Source: Ruminococcus sp.
Lineage (GTDB): Bacteria; Bacillota; Clostridia; Oscillospirales; Acutalibacteraceae
Assembly (NCBI GenBank): GCA_017458845.1
Contig: JAFSZY010000027.1
Coordinates: 1-64,000, forward strand
DNA: 64,000 nucleotides
Direction: 5' to 3'
Made by a program: the position numbers and the translations under genes. This document shows positions 27,413 to 35,526 of this stretch, one piece after another (the stretch's first letter is position 1; every line of letters starts with the position of its first letter). The notes beneath the pieces were generated by a model, which had not been told where the DNA came from, searched no databases, and saw nothing but the letters and a program-made list of their open reading frames with translations.

Positions 27413-27895
27413 ATGATGATTAGAAAAGCTGAAAAAAGGGATATCCCCAAGCTGCTCGAGCTGCTTGTTCAGGTCGATATGGTGCACCACAACGGCAGAC
27501 CCGATATTTTTAAGGGCCCCGCGACAAAGTATAACGAAAAGGAGCTTGAGGCAATTTTGCTTGACGAAAACACTCCCGTGTTTGTATATACGGACGAATC
27601 CGACATACCTCTCGGACACGCCTTTTGTGTTCAGAAGCAGGTTGTAGGGAGCGACTTGTTGACAGACATTAAGACCTTGTATATCGACGATATCTGTGTG
27701 GATAAAAACGCCAGAGGCAAGCACGTCGGCAAGGCTCTCTTTGACTTTGTTGTCGATTTTGCCAAAGAAAACGGTTTTTATAATGTAACGCTCAACGTGT
27801 GGTCCTGCAACCCCACGGCTATGAGCTTCTACAAGGCAATGGGTATGACTGAACAGAAAATCGGAATGGAAATGATTTTATCCGCATTTGAATAG
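27413..27895 (+). CDS. GNAT-family N-acetyltransferase
   Basis: This is a 160-residue GNAT acetyltransferase. The acetyl-CoA site is visible as DICVDKNARGKHVGKALFDF (motif A, R/Q-x-x-G-x-G/A pattern), followed by VTLNVWSCNPTAMSFYKAMGM (motif B). The N-terminus MIRKAEKRDIPKLLELL is typical. CGGAG precedes a run of possible starts (GTG 27407, ATG 27413, ATG 27416). The acceptor substrate is unknown. The next small gene starts 14 bases later, likely in the same operon. Confidence 0.9.
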   Translation: MMIRKAEKRDIPKLLELLVQVDMVHHNGRPDIFKGPATKYNEKELEAILLDENTPVFVYTDESDIPLGHAFCVQKQVVGSDLLTDIKTLYIDDICVDKNARGKHVGKALFDFVVDFAKENGFYNVTLNVWSCNPTAMSFYKAMGMTEQKIGMEMILSAFE

Positions 27896-27909
27896 ACAGA
27901 AGGAGAGCT

Positions 27910-28143
27910 ATGAAATTTTTCAAACAGCGTGGAGCAAAGTTCGACGGCTTTGAAACAGACGCGATAACCCCCGAAACCCACTATGCCGTAATTCGCAGCT
28001 CAATCTGCACGGGAGAAAAGGTCGCGGGATTCAAGGATAAGAAAAGCGGAAAATTCCGCGAAGTGATGCTCATCCGCTCACAAAAGGACATTGAGGAATT
28101 CAAGCGGAAATACAAGGTGGACAATATAAAAACAGAGTATTGA
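27910..28143 (+). CDS. Small protein of unknown function, 77 aa
   Basis: I do not recognise this protein. It is basic and likely soluble, with two strand-rich segments (THYAVIRSSICTGEKVAGFK and FREVMLIRSQKDIEEFKRKY). AGAAGGAGAGC precedes ATG. It follows the GNAT gene closely and ends at a terminator hairpin, so it is a real, short gene in that operon. Confidence 0.7.
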   Translation: MKFFKQRGAKFDGFETDAITPETHYAVIRSSICTGEKVAGFKDKKSGKFREVMLIRSQKDIEEFKRKYKVDNIKTEY

Positions 28144-28157
28144 TTATATATAAAAAT

Positions 28158-28190
28158 GGGGTGGCTCAAAAGTAAGTTTGAGCCAGCCCC
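28158..28190. terminator. Bidirectional terminator between convergent genes
   Basis: GGGGTGGCTCAAA pairs with TTTGAGCCAGCCCC, with one bulged base, flanked by ATTTTTA on the minus strand and AATTTTG on the plus strand. It shares its core with the hairpins at 20093 and 30467. Confidence 0.85.
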
Positions 28191-28203
28191 AATTTTGTAT
28201 TCC

Positions 28204-29808
28204 TTATTTAGCTTTAACGCAGTTTTTAACCCAGCTAATAAATTTTGAAGTGCTGTCGCCATCGCGCTCAGCCTCAGTGTGCCCCTGAGCCCAAACGGTT
28301 TCAAAGTCTACGCTTTTTACAGCTTTGTTTTGCTCGAGAGCAAGAGCAAGGTTGACTTCGGTTGTAACCGAGGTGTTATTCTGTTCTATGCCCGAGCGGA
28401 CACGCCAGTATTTCGCGACTTTTGACGTGCCGTACCCCTTCTGGCTTTTCATAAGATAGTAGAGAGGAGTGTACATATCAACACGCTGCTCAACGGAATT
28501 CCCCTCGGAGTCGGTCTTTTTTAAATCAGCGTTATATGCGGAAGCGTATTTGCTTTTCAGCTCAGTCAGTATACCCGCGAGAATTTTGTCAAAATGAAGT
28601 CCTTTGCCTTTTCCCAACCCGAACAGGGAGTTTTCAACCACGGGTCGGTCAAACGCGACGAAATCATCTGTAGCTTTTTTGCAGTTTTTCGAAAAATCCG
28701 CTATGCTTGTAATTTTTGCTGTATTTGTTTTTTGGTCGTATGCTACCCACTTCTTGTCAGCATTGAGTTCATTGATATATTCCTGAGGAGAGCTGTCGAA
28801 GAAATCGGTGTCCGAAAGGTAGTTGTTCAGAGATTTTTCAATCACCTTTTTGATATAATCATAATAGCTTCCCGCCTGGTAAATGCCTTTGTCGGATTTG
28901 CTGAGGGTGAGCTTGCTGCCGTTTTTGTCTGTGAAGCCCGCTTTGTTTACATAGTCCGCGTACGCTTCGGCAAGCTTGTCGGAAATCGCCTGTTCTTCAT
29001 CGGTACGCTTTGAACGTGAAGCGCCCATCATCCACTCGTATTCAGCGTTGGCGGTGTTGAGGTCTGTTATCGGACACCATGACATTGAGCCCGCCACAGA
29101 GTCGGACGCGCCCTGAACTGCGCCGATTCTTTTGAGATAAGGGTCATAAAGCTTGCTGTCGCCCGACGCTCCGAGAATTGCCGACTGCGCTCCGCCGCCG
29201 CTTGTGCCGAAAACAAAGATTTTTTCCGCGTCGCCCGCGATTTTATCGTCGGAATAGCGAAGATAACGGATAGCCGCCTTGAGGTCGGTTACGCCCGCGG
29301 GCGCGCCCTCATAACCACCGCGGCATCCCGCGTGAACAAAAACAAGACCTTGTGAGGTGAATGCCGCCATCAAATTAAGAAAACCTCCGCGCTCGTCAAG
29401 TAAACTCTCCGTCAACGCTTTGTCCGAAGCGTAAGCGGGAGTTATTACCGGCATAACTATAGGAGCAGTAGAAGAGGTGTAGCCGTTTGTTTTTGCGTTT
29501 TTGTCGAGCTTGCACGTAAAGGTGCTGTCGCCGTTATCCTTAGCCTTCATATACGCCGCGGGGACAAATACCGCGAGCTTTTCATAGCTATTGTCCGCGG
29601 GCTTTTCGCAATAGTCAATGCCGAGTTGATAATAAAAATCGAACTCCGCGCTGTATTGCCACTTTTTCATATTCAGCTTTGAAAGATTAGTTTCTACGAC
29701 AGGTTTTGAAGCATCCCGAGAACCTTTGCCGTTGGAATTTCCGCACCCGCACACGGTCAGAGCAACAAAACATAAGACAAGAAAAATCGCTGTGGCTTTT
29801 TTGAACAT
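28204..29808 (-). CDS. Secreted lipoprotein alpha/beta hydrolase, tannase-like (subtype B)
   Basis: This 534-residue protein has a lipoprotein signal peptide with Cys20 or Cys22 (LTVCGCG) as the lipid site. The alpha/beta hydrolase domain has the nucleophile elbow FGTSGGGAQS, an HAGCRGGYEG oxyanion region upstream and a C-terminal WAQGHTEAERDG that supplies the catalytic His. The layout and the long lid insertion resemble bacterial subtype B tannases, which hydrolyse gallate esters; feruloyl or other esterase activity is possible. It is a single gene, with terminators at its 3' end and at the next locus. Confidence 0.8.
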   Translation of the reverse strand: MFKKATAIFLVLCFVALTVCGCGNSNGKGSRDASKPVVETNLSKLNMKKWQYSAEFDFYYQLGIDYCEKPADNSYEKLAVFVPAAYMKAKDNGDSTFTCKLDKNAKTNGYTSSTAPIVMPVITPAYASDKALTESLLDERGGFLNLMAAFTSQGLVFVHAGCRGGYEGAPAGVTDLKAAIRYLRYSDDKIAGDAEKIFVFGTSGGGAQSAILGASGDSKLYDPYLKRIGAVQGASDSVAGSMSWCPITDLNTANAEYEWMMGASRSKRTDEEQAISDKLAEAYADYVNKAGFTDKNGSKLTLSKSDKGIYQAGSYYDYIKKVIEKSLNNYLSDTDFFDSSPQEYINELNADKKWVAYDQKTNTAKITSIADFSKNCKKATDDFVAFDRPVVENSLFGLGKGKGLHFDKILAGILTELKSKYASAYNADLKKTDSEGNSVEQRVDMYTPLYYLMKSQKGYGTSKVAKYWRVRSGIEQNNTSVTTEVNLALALEQNKAVKSVDFETVWAQGHTEAERDGDSTSKFISWVKNCVKAK

Positions 29809-29938
29809 AATAATCTCTCCCGATTGTGTGAATATTCTACTGCAATTTTACATTAATTGAGCTTGTGTTGTCAATATTTATTGAAATATCAGAAGTAATG
29901 ATTTATAATATATCTATCAAATAAAATGAGGTGTCACT

Positions 29939-30454
29939 ATGAACAATGAACTCTTAAGTAAAATCAATTATGCCTACGAATTATGCGATGAACTTGACGG
30001 TCTGGGATATGGTATTGGTTACGGCTACAAGCAGAGGGATTCTCAACGTGCGAGCTTTACTAATATTGTAATGTATTTTACTGCGGAGGACGGCAAAGTT
30101 ACCGATAAGACTGTATCTTTTCTGAAAGACTATTTTGAAATAGAACAGCCCAAAGAGGTGCTGGACGGTTTTTATAAATCAATGTTTGTGGACAACATAA
30201 TGTATCAGGACGGAGATTATTCCACCAAAGTACCCGCTGAGATTCAGTCTTTCGTTATGGCTGATAATAAAATCTACGCTTCATCGAACGACGATACAAA
30301 ATCCGTCGCGGGATATGTCGCGGACTTATACAACGCTTTAGGCGAAGAGATAATTACCGACGACAATATGAAAGTCAAATTCTCGGAATTTATAAAAATG
30401 ATTGTCGATTATATCAATGAGAATTTAGCGTACAGTTACAGATTCAGTTTTTAA
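29939..30454 (+). CDS. Protein of unknown function, 171 aa
   Basis: I do not recognise a family. The protein is mostly helical and soluble by composition, with a Gly/Tyr-rich stretch early (DGLGYGIGYGYKQ) and an acidic middle. GAGGTG lies before ATG. It ends at a bidirectional terminator and stands alone. The start is supported by the ribosome binding site; function is unknown. Confidence 0.65.
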   Translation: MNNELLSKINYAYELCDELDGLGYGIGYGYKQRDSQRASFTNIVMYFTAEDGKVTDKTVSFLKDYFEIEQPKEVLDGFYKSMFVDNIMYQDGDYSTKVPAEIQSFVMADNKIYASSNDDTKSVAGYVADLYNALGEEIITDDNMKVKFSEFIKMIVDYINENLAYSYRFSF

Positions 30455-30466
30455 TTAATAAACATT

Positions 30467-30508
30467 AAAAGGGGAGGCTCAAAGCACTTGCTTTTGAGTC
30501 TCCCCTTT
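30467..30508. terminator. Bidirectional terminator between convergent genes
   Basis: AAAAGGGGAGGCTC pairs with GAGTCTCCCCTTTT with a G-T wobble. It has A and T runs at both ends and shares the GGCTCAAA core with two other terminators in this window. Confidence 0.85.
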
Positions 30509-30527
30509 TAAATTATATCAAAATTAG

Positions 30528-31343
30528 TTAGGACACTTTCTCAGCATCTAACTCTTTTTGCCTTCTTTCCTCAGCGAAAGTTTCTTTGTTCCCCATATGA
30601 GGAAAGACAAAGTCCATATAATCATCCGTAAAAACTTTGTCGCAAAACGCGCCTATTGCGGTCTTGGGAGGGATGTTCTCAGCCCGCCTGGTTTTTCTTG
30701 CGATGGCAACATTCGTAAGAATCCCGCTTATTATCATAAAGATTAACAAAATTATGGTAATGGGTTTGCCTGTTTTTTTGGGAATCTTCTCAATAAAACG
30801 GCTTATGAACGGATAAATATATCTTAGCCAAAAAAGTCCCAGAATACCCCAGACAATCGCGTAGGCGAGGTTAGTTCTGCCGTCAATGTTAAACGGCGTA
30901 TCGCTGTAATCCCAGCTTATGGTTCCCAATATCATTTCCTGAAAGTAGGAACAAAAAAACTCAAACGCCGCGCCGATAAAAGCCGAAGCCAGGAACACTA
31001 TAAAACTGTTAATCTTATACAGCTTGTAAAGGCAGAGGGTAATCAGCACCGCGCCGCCGCCGTAAACGGGTATAAAAGGACCCGTGACCATACCTACTCT
31101 TACTTCAAAATGGCCTTCAAATATTAGGGCGTAGAATGTTTCGAGAACCGTGCCGAAAAAGCTTCCTATCACAAAAAGCCAAAACAGCTTTGAAAAGCAA
31201 AGCCCGTAAGCAAAGGGCTGGTCCTCTTTTTTATCTATGGTTTTCTCATAAGCCTCGTTGTTTCTTTTCATAACAAGCCTATGATGTTCTATTGCTTTTT
31301 TGAGATATGCTCCGCAGATGTTATTATCTATTAATGCTTTCAT
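30528..31343 (-). CDS. CmpB-type putative ABC transporter permease family membrane protein
   Basis: This 271-residue protein matches the clostridial family named ABC_trans_CmpB (PF06541). About five to six membrane helices cover residues 50-220. Family marks are FVIGSFFGTVLETFYAL, TGPFIPVYGGGAVLI and the Trp-rich ILGTISWDYSDTPFNI segment. There is no ATPase gene nearby, so a transport role is doubtful despite the family name. It is the last gene of the ordinary chromosomal region; recombinase wreckage begins 90 bases beyond its start. Confidence 0.8.
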   Translation of the reverse strand: MKALIDNNICGAYLKKAIEHHRLVMKRNNEAYEKTIDKKEDQPFAYGLCFSKLFWLFVIGSFFGTVLETFYALIFEGHFEVRVGMVTGPFIPVYGGGAVLITLCLYKLYKINSFIVFLASAFIGAAFEFFCSYFQEMILGTISWDYSDTPFNIDGRTNLAYAIVWGILGLFWLRYIYPFISRFIEKIPKKTGKPITIILLIFMIISGILTNVAIARKTRRAENIPPKTAIGAFCDKVFTDDYMDFVFPHMGNKETFAEERRQKELDAEKVS

Positions 31344-31429
31344 AAATCCCCTTTATGTATTCTCCGCTAAATAATTTGATATTATTCTAACACCAAACCG
31401 ATATTTTTTCAATCCTGATGTAGAATTAG

Positions 31430-31582
31430 AAAAAGGGCGGTAAAAAACAGACACAGCAAATTGTTATCTATTATCACTTTGTCGGCTTTATAGAGATTTC
31501 GAGAACATCGGAATATGAAAACTATAAGGTTGATACGAGAGCAGGCATCGAGGTGGAATACATTCCTGCCAAGTCCGCATAA
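31430..31582 (+). pseudogene. C-terminal remnant of a TnpX-like serine recombinase
   Basis: This open stretch of 50 codons, with no start, encodes QQIVIYYHFVGFIEI, then YENYKVDTRAGIEVEYIPAK and a stop. The pattern QxIxIYYxFVGxIE followed by a VEYIP end is what the C-terminal tails (DUF4368) of TnpX-type large serine recombinases look like. The rest of the gene is absent; an in-frame stop lies just before it. It marks the edge of a lost mobile element. The identification is from memory of the family pattern. Confidence 0.55.
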
Positions 31583-31588
31583 GACAAA

Positions 31589-31689
31589 TGGTGAGCAGGC
31601 ACAAACACCTGCTCACCACATACATAACGGATGAAATTGAATAAAAGAATGAGTGTCCATAACTTAAATCCGTTATGAACACTCATTCT
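31589..31689. repeat. Two large inverted repeats after the recombinase remnant
   Basis: The first is a perfect 11-bp stem TGGTGAGCAGG/CCTGCTCACCA (31589-31618). The second is an 18-bp stem with one mismatch, AGAATGAGTGTCCATAAC/GTTATGAACACTCATTCT (31646-31689). A third pairing, CATAACGGAT with ATCCGTTATG, competes with the second. There is no T-tract, so these may be recombinase sites or element ends rather than terminators. Confidence 0.7.
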
Positions 31690-31716
31690 GGCATTGGGCT
31701 CATAAAATGATACCAA

Positions 31717-31843
31717 TGCAACACCTATTCAATTTTGCAACACCCCTCCTAAAAATGCAACACCCTCAATAAATTTGCAACACCTGTCTAAGTTTTGCAA
31801 CACCCACTTAAAAAATGCAACACCCTTTCAAAAATGCAACACC
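31717..31843. repeat. Array of seven TGCAACACC repeats at 20-bp spacing
   Basis: TGCAACACC occurs at 31717, 31736, 31756, 31776, 31796, 31816 and 31835, so the period is 19-20 bp. A 4-5 base A/T-rich run usually precedes each copy. Spacers of about 11 bases differ from each other. Every stretch of this DNA has stops, so it is non-coding. The regular spacing, near two helical turns, suggests a row of protein binding sites like plasmid iterons. The 560-base gap from 31344 to 31903 otherwise holds only the remnant and inverted repeats listed above. Confidence 0.85.
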
Positions 31844-31903
31844 CCTTAAATGGGATAGATGTTAGTCTCTTGAGTTAGGCATCAGGAGGCTTTTTTTGCT
31901 GCT

Positions 31904-32164
31904 CTAATTCAATGCTGTCAAATGAATTCCATTCTTTGATAGCTTAGCGAAGGCAATACTGTCTCGCGTTAATCTGTGTGGCTCTGTAACAACAATTGTA
32001 TCGCCTTTGGAGATTAAAGACATGAGCTTGTTATACCCAGCACGTTCCTGTCGGGTTCCCTTGTTCTCGTCTGAAAAAATCATATCAACATTGGCGTCGT
32101 TCAAGGCGCGGATCTGTGTCTTTATGTCCTGTCCGTTATTCGTTCTCGCATAACCGTATCTCAT
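31904..32164 (-). pseudogene. Truncated serine resolvase with altered active site
   Basis: This 86-residue product matches only the start of a small serine resolvase. It has MRYGYAR, then the helix QIRALNDANVDMIF, then TIVVTEPHRLTRDS, which keeps the Arg-x-x-Arg pair, and it stops soon after (HLTALN). The catalytic serine of the YARVS motif is replaced (YARTN), and the dimerisation helix and DNA-binding domain are missing. AAAGGAG precedes ATG, so it might be translated, but it cannot be an active recombinase. Confidence 0.7.
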
Positions 32165-32210
32165 AAGTTCTCCTTTTTCAATTAAGAAATTTTGGCGATG
32201 CTTTATTCGC

Positions 32211-32415
32211 CCGACTGCATCAAGGTCGCCGGTTGCATTTCCGGTAGAGCGACTTTATATCAACAGGATACGCTGTTAATATGCACATATTAACTCTGAG
32301 TCGAAACTATATCAAGCGTAAAACTACACAATGATTATGTAGAATTGTTGTGTAGTTTTTATCAGAAAGACGCTTATCGCAGACGGAACTCGTTGTTTGA
32401 ATTATCTCGTCCTAA
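32211..32415. repeat. Direct repeat, left copy, flanking the rubrerythrin-TetR block
   Basis: Three segments match the right copy at 35011-35184: 32211-32258 (GACTGCATCAAGGTCGCCGG and following), 32254-32282 (ATCAACAGGATACGCTG) and 32374-32415, which is 41/42 identical to 35143-35184. On the minus strand 32374-32415 encodes the last codons of the small protein at 35143-35367 (NNEFRLR and stop). Between them lie a 12-bp hairpin (AAAACTACACAA/TTGTGTAGTTTT, 32320-32359) and a relic encoding LDIVSTQS, close to the end of the protein at 55364-55564 (LDSVSLQS). Confidence 0.8.
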
Positions 32416-32952
32416 TCAATAGTTTTCTGCGTGTATCTCGAAAAAGCTCTGAGGATGATTGCAGGTCGGGCAAATTTCAGGGGCATTTGTTCCTACGATA
32501 ATGTGACCGCAGTTGCGGCATTCCCATACCTTGACCTCGCTTTTCTCGAATACCTTAGCTGTCTCTACATTTTTGAGTAAAGCGCGGTATCTTTCTTCGT
32601 GGCGTTTTTCTATAGCGGCTACCAGTCTGAACCTGAACGCAAGCTCGGGGAACCCTTCTTCCTCGGCAGTTTTTGCGAAGCCCTCGTACATATCAGTCCA
32701 CTCGTAGTTTTCGCCTTCCGCAGCTGCTTTGAGATTGTCCGCGGTAGAACTGATTCCTTCCAGCTCCTTGAACCACATCTTGGCGTGTTCCTTTTCGTTG
32801 TCGGCAGTTTTCAGGAAAAGCGCTGCTATCTGCTCGTAGCCCTCTTTCTTTGCTACCGACGCGAAGTAAGTGTATTTATTTCTCGCCTGAGACTCGCCCG
32901 CGAAAGCTGCCTCAAGATTTTTTTCGGTTTGTGTTCCTGAGTATTTTGACAT
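32416..32952 (-). CDS. rbr: Rubrerythrin
   Basis: Rubrerythrin reduces hydrogen peroxide in anaerobes. The N-terminal ferritin-like di-iron domain (about 1-135) has the Glu ligands in [21 protein letters not shown] and [10 protein letters not shown]. The C-terminal rubredoxin domain has two CxxC knuckles, WECRNCGH and CPTCNHP. The ATG at 32952 follows GGGAGG by 7 bases and is preferred to an upstream start. It lies 14 bases after the superoxide reductase gene, forming one operon. Its stop codon directly abuts a repeat that contains the end of another gene, so the block's boundary is exactly here. Confidence 0.95.
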   Translation of the reverse strand: MSKYSGTQTEKNLEAAFAGESQARNKYTYFASVAKKEGYEQIAALFLKTADNEKEHAKMWFKELEGISSTADNLKAAAEGENYEWTDMYEGFAKTAEEEGFPELAFRFRLVAAIEKRHEERYRALLKNVETAKVFEKSEVKVWECRNCGHIIVGTNAPEICPTCNHPQSFFEIHAENY

Positions 32953-32966
32953 AGTGATCCTCCCTT

Positions 32967-33341
32967 TTAATTCTTCCAAAGGCTGTGGAGATTGCAGTAA
33001 GCGTAAACAGCCTCGATATTTTCATCGTCGCACAGCGCGAAGCAAGCCTTTGGCTCGTCACCGGGCTTGAGGCACTTGCGCTGATTGCCCTTGTCTGTGG
33101 ATAGTAAAATCCACTCAATGTAGTGCTCCTGCACCATAGGATGCTCGACCTCGCCGACGGTTACAAAAACCTTGGTGTCTTCAACCTTGACAACAGGCAC
33201 ATGCTTCTCAACTGCGGCGTCTGTAGTTCCAGCTTTGATTTCGGTCATCTTCTGACCGCAGCACATTACAGGCACACCGCTGTCCTTGATTTTCGCGACA
33301 ATGTTGCCGCAGTTTTCACAAATGTAGAATTTCAATTCCAT
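32967..33341 (-). CDS. dfx: Desulfoferrodoxin (superoxide reductase)
   Basis: This 124-residue protein reduces superoxide to peroxide without making oxygen. The N-terminal desulforedoxin-like domain has YICENCGN and VMCCGQKM, giving the four cysteines of centre I. The C-terminal domain carries the iron site: EKHVPVV and VEHPM..EHYIEW supply His ligands and CNLHSLW supplies the Cys and last His. GGAGGC precedes ATG. Together with rubrerythrin downstream it makes a two-step superoxide and peroxide defence. Confidence 0.95.
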   Translation of the reverse strand: MELKFYICENCGNIVAKIKDSGVPVMCCGQKMTEIKAGTTDAAVEKHVPVVKVEDTKVFVTVGEVEHPMVQEHYIEWILLSTDKGNQRKCLKPGDEPKACFALCDDENIEAVYAYCNLHSLWKN

Positions 33342-33376
33342 TTAAACAGCCTCCTTTATATTTTTTGCAGGTATAA

Positions 33377-34249
33377 TTACCTTTTTATAACATTGATTAT
33401 TTTTTCAACAGCAGGCTTTGCCTCATCAATAGGGAACAGCGGATAAACGTGACACATCTCATCTCCTATGATAAGCTCATTAGACGGATCTTCTTCAAGC
33501 ATACTGTAGAACTTCGTAACGTCAGGGTAGAATATTTCAGATGTTCCCAAAAAGATTGTAACGTTGTGAATACCCGTCAGGTCGCCGTAGATCGGGCTGA
33601 TATGACGGTCGTGCAAATCAAGCTCGCCTCTCCATTTTTCCGCGCAAAGCGTAAGCGGAGAAACAGAAAGAAACGGATCAATATCTTCGTATTCTTTGAT
33701 TTGTTCATTTTCCATTGAAATATCGACCCATGGGGAGAGAAGGATCAATTCATCGGGCAAACGTATACCCTGCTCTTTAAATTCCTGCGCAAGAGCTGCT
33801 GAGAAACCGCCGCCTGCTGAATCTCCCATCAGGATGATTTTTTGATCGGGATGTTCCTCACAGTATGATTTATACAGCGGAACAACAAGCTCATAAGCAT
33901 CCTTCCATTTAGCAAACGGCAAGAGTCTGTAAGCAGGCGCAATCACCTGCGCGTCTGCTTCTGTAATTATTTTATTAATCAGCTTCCAGTGAGCTCGGGT
34001 GAAATCCATAAAATACGCTCCGCCGTGGAGATAAAACACGGTGATTTCCGATTGGCTCTCCTCATTGGCATAAAACACACGACCATTCGGTGTATCCTCA
34101 TACCGTGTTTTCGGCACCTTTGGCTGCGGACTGGGCTTTTCTCCTTTTTTAGCCGCCTTTTCAAGTAATTTATCACCGTTGTTTTCCAGATACGCTGAAA
34201 ACAGCTCGAGAATGTCCGACATTACTTTTGCGCTGAAACTTTTACTCAT
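33377..34249 (-). CDS. Alpha/beta hydrolase, hormone-sensitive-lipase type
   Basis: This 290-residue esterase or lipase-like enzyme has the oxyanion motif YLHGGAY, the nucleophile elbow MGDSAGGG, an Asp in FLGTSEIFYPD and a His in CHVYPLF. GGAGGGG lies 9 bases before the ATG at 34249. The divergent TetR-type regulator gene starts 162 bases upstream and likely controls it. Substrate unknown; short acyl esters or a drug-like ester are common in this family. Confidence 0.88.
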   Translation of the reverse strand: MSKSFSAKVMSDILELFSAYLENNGDKLLEKAAKKGEKPSPQPKVPKTRYEDTPNGRVFYANEESQSEITVFYLHGGAYFMDFTRAHWKLINKIITEADAQVIAPAYRLLPFAKWKDAYELVVPLYKSYCEEHPDQKIILMGDSAGGGFSAALAQEFKEQGIRLPDELILLSPWVDISMENEQIKEYEDIDPFLSVSPLTLCAEKWRGELDLHDRHISPIYGDLTGIHNVTIFLGTSEIFYPDVTKFYSMLEEDPSNELIIGDEMCHVYPLFPIDEAKPAVEKIINVIKR

Positions 34250-34411
34250 TTTGTTCCCCTCCAAATAAGTCATTTGTGTTGACACAGATTACCGATAGTG
34301 GTACACTTGTGACATCATCTTAATCATACAAATATTGGGTAAAAAAGTCAACAAATGATAAGTCGGACTTAACGTTTCAGCCTGTTTTTGTGACGTCTTT
34401 CGGAGGATAAA

Positions 34412-34951
34412 ATGAGTAAATATACAAAAGATTCCGCGCTTCATAAAACAAACGCGGAATCCAATAAGCTTACAAAGCAATGTATTGAGACAGCGATGCT
34501 CAAGCTTTTAAAGAAAAAAAGCATAAATGATATCACTATAACCGAGCTTGTTAAGGTTGCGGGCGTATCACGCAACGCATATTACCGTAATTATGATTCT
34601 AAAGAGGAAATCATATCGGAAATATGCCGAGAGATCACTCAACATCTTTTGAACTCTGCCGAGGATTGGAAGGCAAGTGAAAATAAAGAAGAATGGATGA
34701 TACAATTCTTCAGATATATCAGAAATAATAAAACAATATTCAGGATTATGATCGACGCCGGTCTCCCAATCACCGAGATAATTGAATCGAAGATTCTTTT
34801 GACCGTTGAAGAGCCCGAAGCGAGATACGCTGCCCTTGCGAAAAACGGAATGTTTGTCGCAGTGCTGAAAAACTGGTTCAACGGCGGAATGAAGGAATCA
34901 CCCGAAATGATAGGCAGGATGTTCAACGAATTTATGATCGCAATCTTATAA
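34412..34951 (+). CDS. TetR-family transcriptional regulator
   Basis: This 179-residue protein has an N-terminal helix-turn-helix (about residues 22-68: IETAMLKLLKKKSIND, ITELVKVAGVSRNAYYRNYD) and a helical C-terminal ligand domain. It is divergent from the hydrolase gene, the classic layout for a repressor of its neighbour. The gap 34250-34411 should hold both promoters and its operator; TTGTGTTGACACAG and TACCGATAGTGGTAC are dyads within it at about 34273-34304. Confidence 0.88.
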   Translation: MSKYTKDSALHKTNAESNKLTKQCIETAMLKLLKKKSINDITITELVKVAGVSRNAYYRNYDSKEEIISEICREITQHLLNSAEDWKASENKEEWMIQFFRYIRNNKTIFRIMIDAGLPITEIIESKILLTVEEPEARYAALAKNGMFVAVLKNWFNGGMKESPEMIGRMFNEFMIAIL

Positions 34952-35010
34952 TTTAATGTATCTTTAAAGTCACTGTTGTATTTATATTGAAAAAAGGATG
35001 CATACTCGTC

Positions 35011-35184
35011 CGACTGCATCAAGGTCGCCGGTTGCGTTTCGGTAGAGCGACTTTATCTCTGACGGTTTCTTTAGCAAGTTTCTCGTATCTTCACTCGCGG
35101 TCGGTGCGTTTATATCAACAGGATACGCTGTTAATATTTGCTTTATCGCAGACGGAACTCGTTGTTTGCATTATCTCGTCCTAA
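35011..35184. repeat. Direct repeat, right copy, flanking the rubrerythrin-TetR block
   Basis: This is the counterpart of 32211-32415, in the same orientation. It differs by lacking the hairpin segment and by an extra 55 bases (35057-35108). The segment 35143-35184 is the 3' end of the intact small gene listed next. Recombination between the copies would remove about 2.8 kb with rbr, dfx, the hydrolase and the regulator. Confidence 0.8.
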
Positions 35185-35367
35185 GAGCCGATTCTTCTGG
35201 CCATCGAGTGTTTCCTGAATCGCTGTAAAGATTGTTTCAATCTGTTCCGGAGTGTATTCATAATAGGAATGTTTCGAGATGTCTCCTAAATGAATAAGCC
35301 CATCAATCACGCGGTTAGTTCTCGCTTCAGCAACCCTTTTGAAATTTGCCTTATAGTCTTTATCCAT
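35143..35367 (-). CDS. Small mobile-element protein, 74 aa
   Basis: This short helical protein (VAEARTNRVIDGLIHLGDIS, YEYTPEQIETIFTAIQETL) is of a type often seen next to recombinases and conjugation genes in Clostridia elements; it has no function that I know. GGAGAT precedes ATG. The end of the same gene is duplicated at 32374-32415, which shows that this gene, or its flank, was the place where the neighbouring block inserted or recombined. Confidence 0.65.
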   Translation of the reverse strand: MDKDYKANFKRVAEARTNRVIDGLIHLGDISKHSYYEYTPEQIETIFTAIQETLDGQKNRLLGRDNANNEFRLR

Positions 35368-35526
35368 TTAATCTCCTCTTTATGCGGTTAACAATTCAAA
35401 TGGTTTTGCAGCTTGCGCTTTCCTTGCCCTGTGAAGCCCCACACGCCGTTTATTTCGTTTTGTTGCACCGTTTACTCGATTTCAAGCAAAAACGCGACAC
35501 GGGCGAAACGTGGGCAAATTAAAAAA

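Noticed and set aside
31488..31716. Two open frames of 64 codons on the minus strand
   Set aside because: They run through the recombinase remnant and the large hairpins; no ribosome binding site.
31717..31843. CRISPR array
   Set aside because: The repeated unit is only 9 bases with about 11-base gaps, and no cas gene is near.
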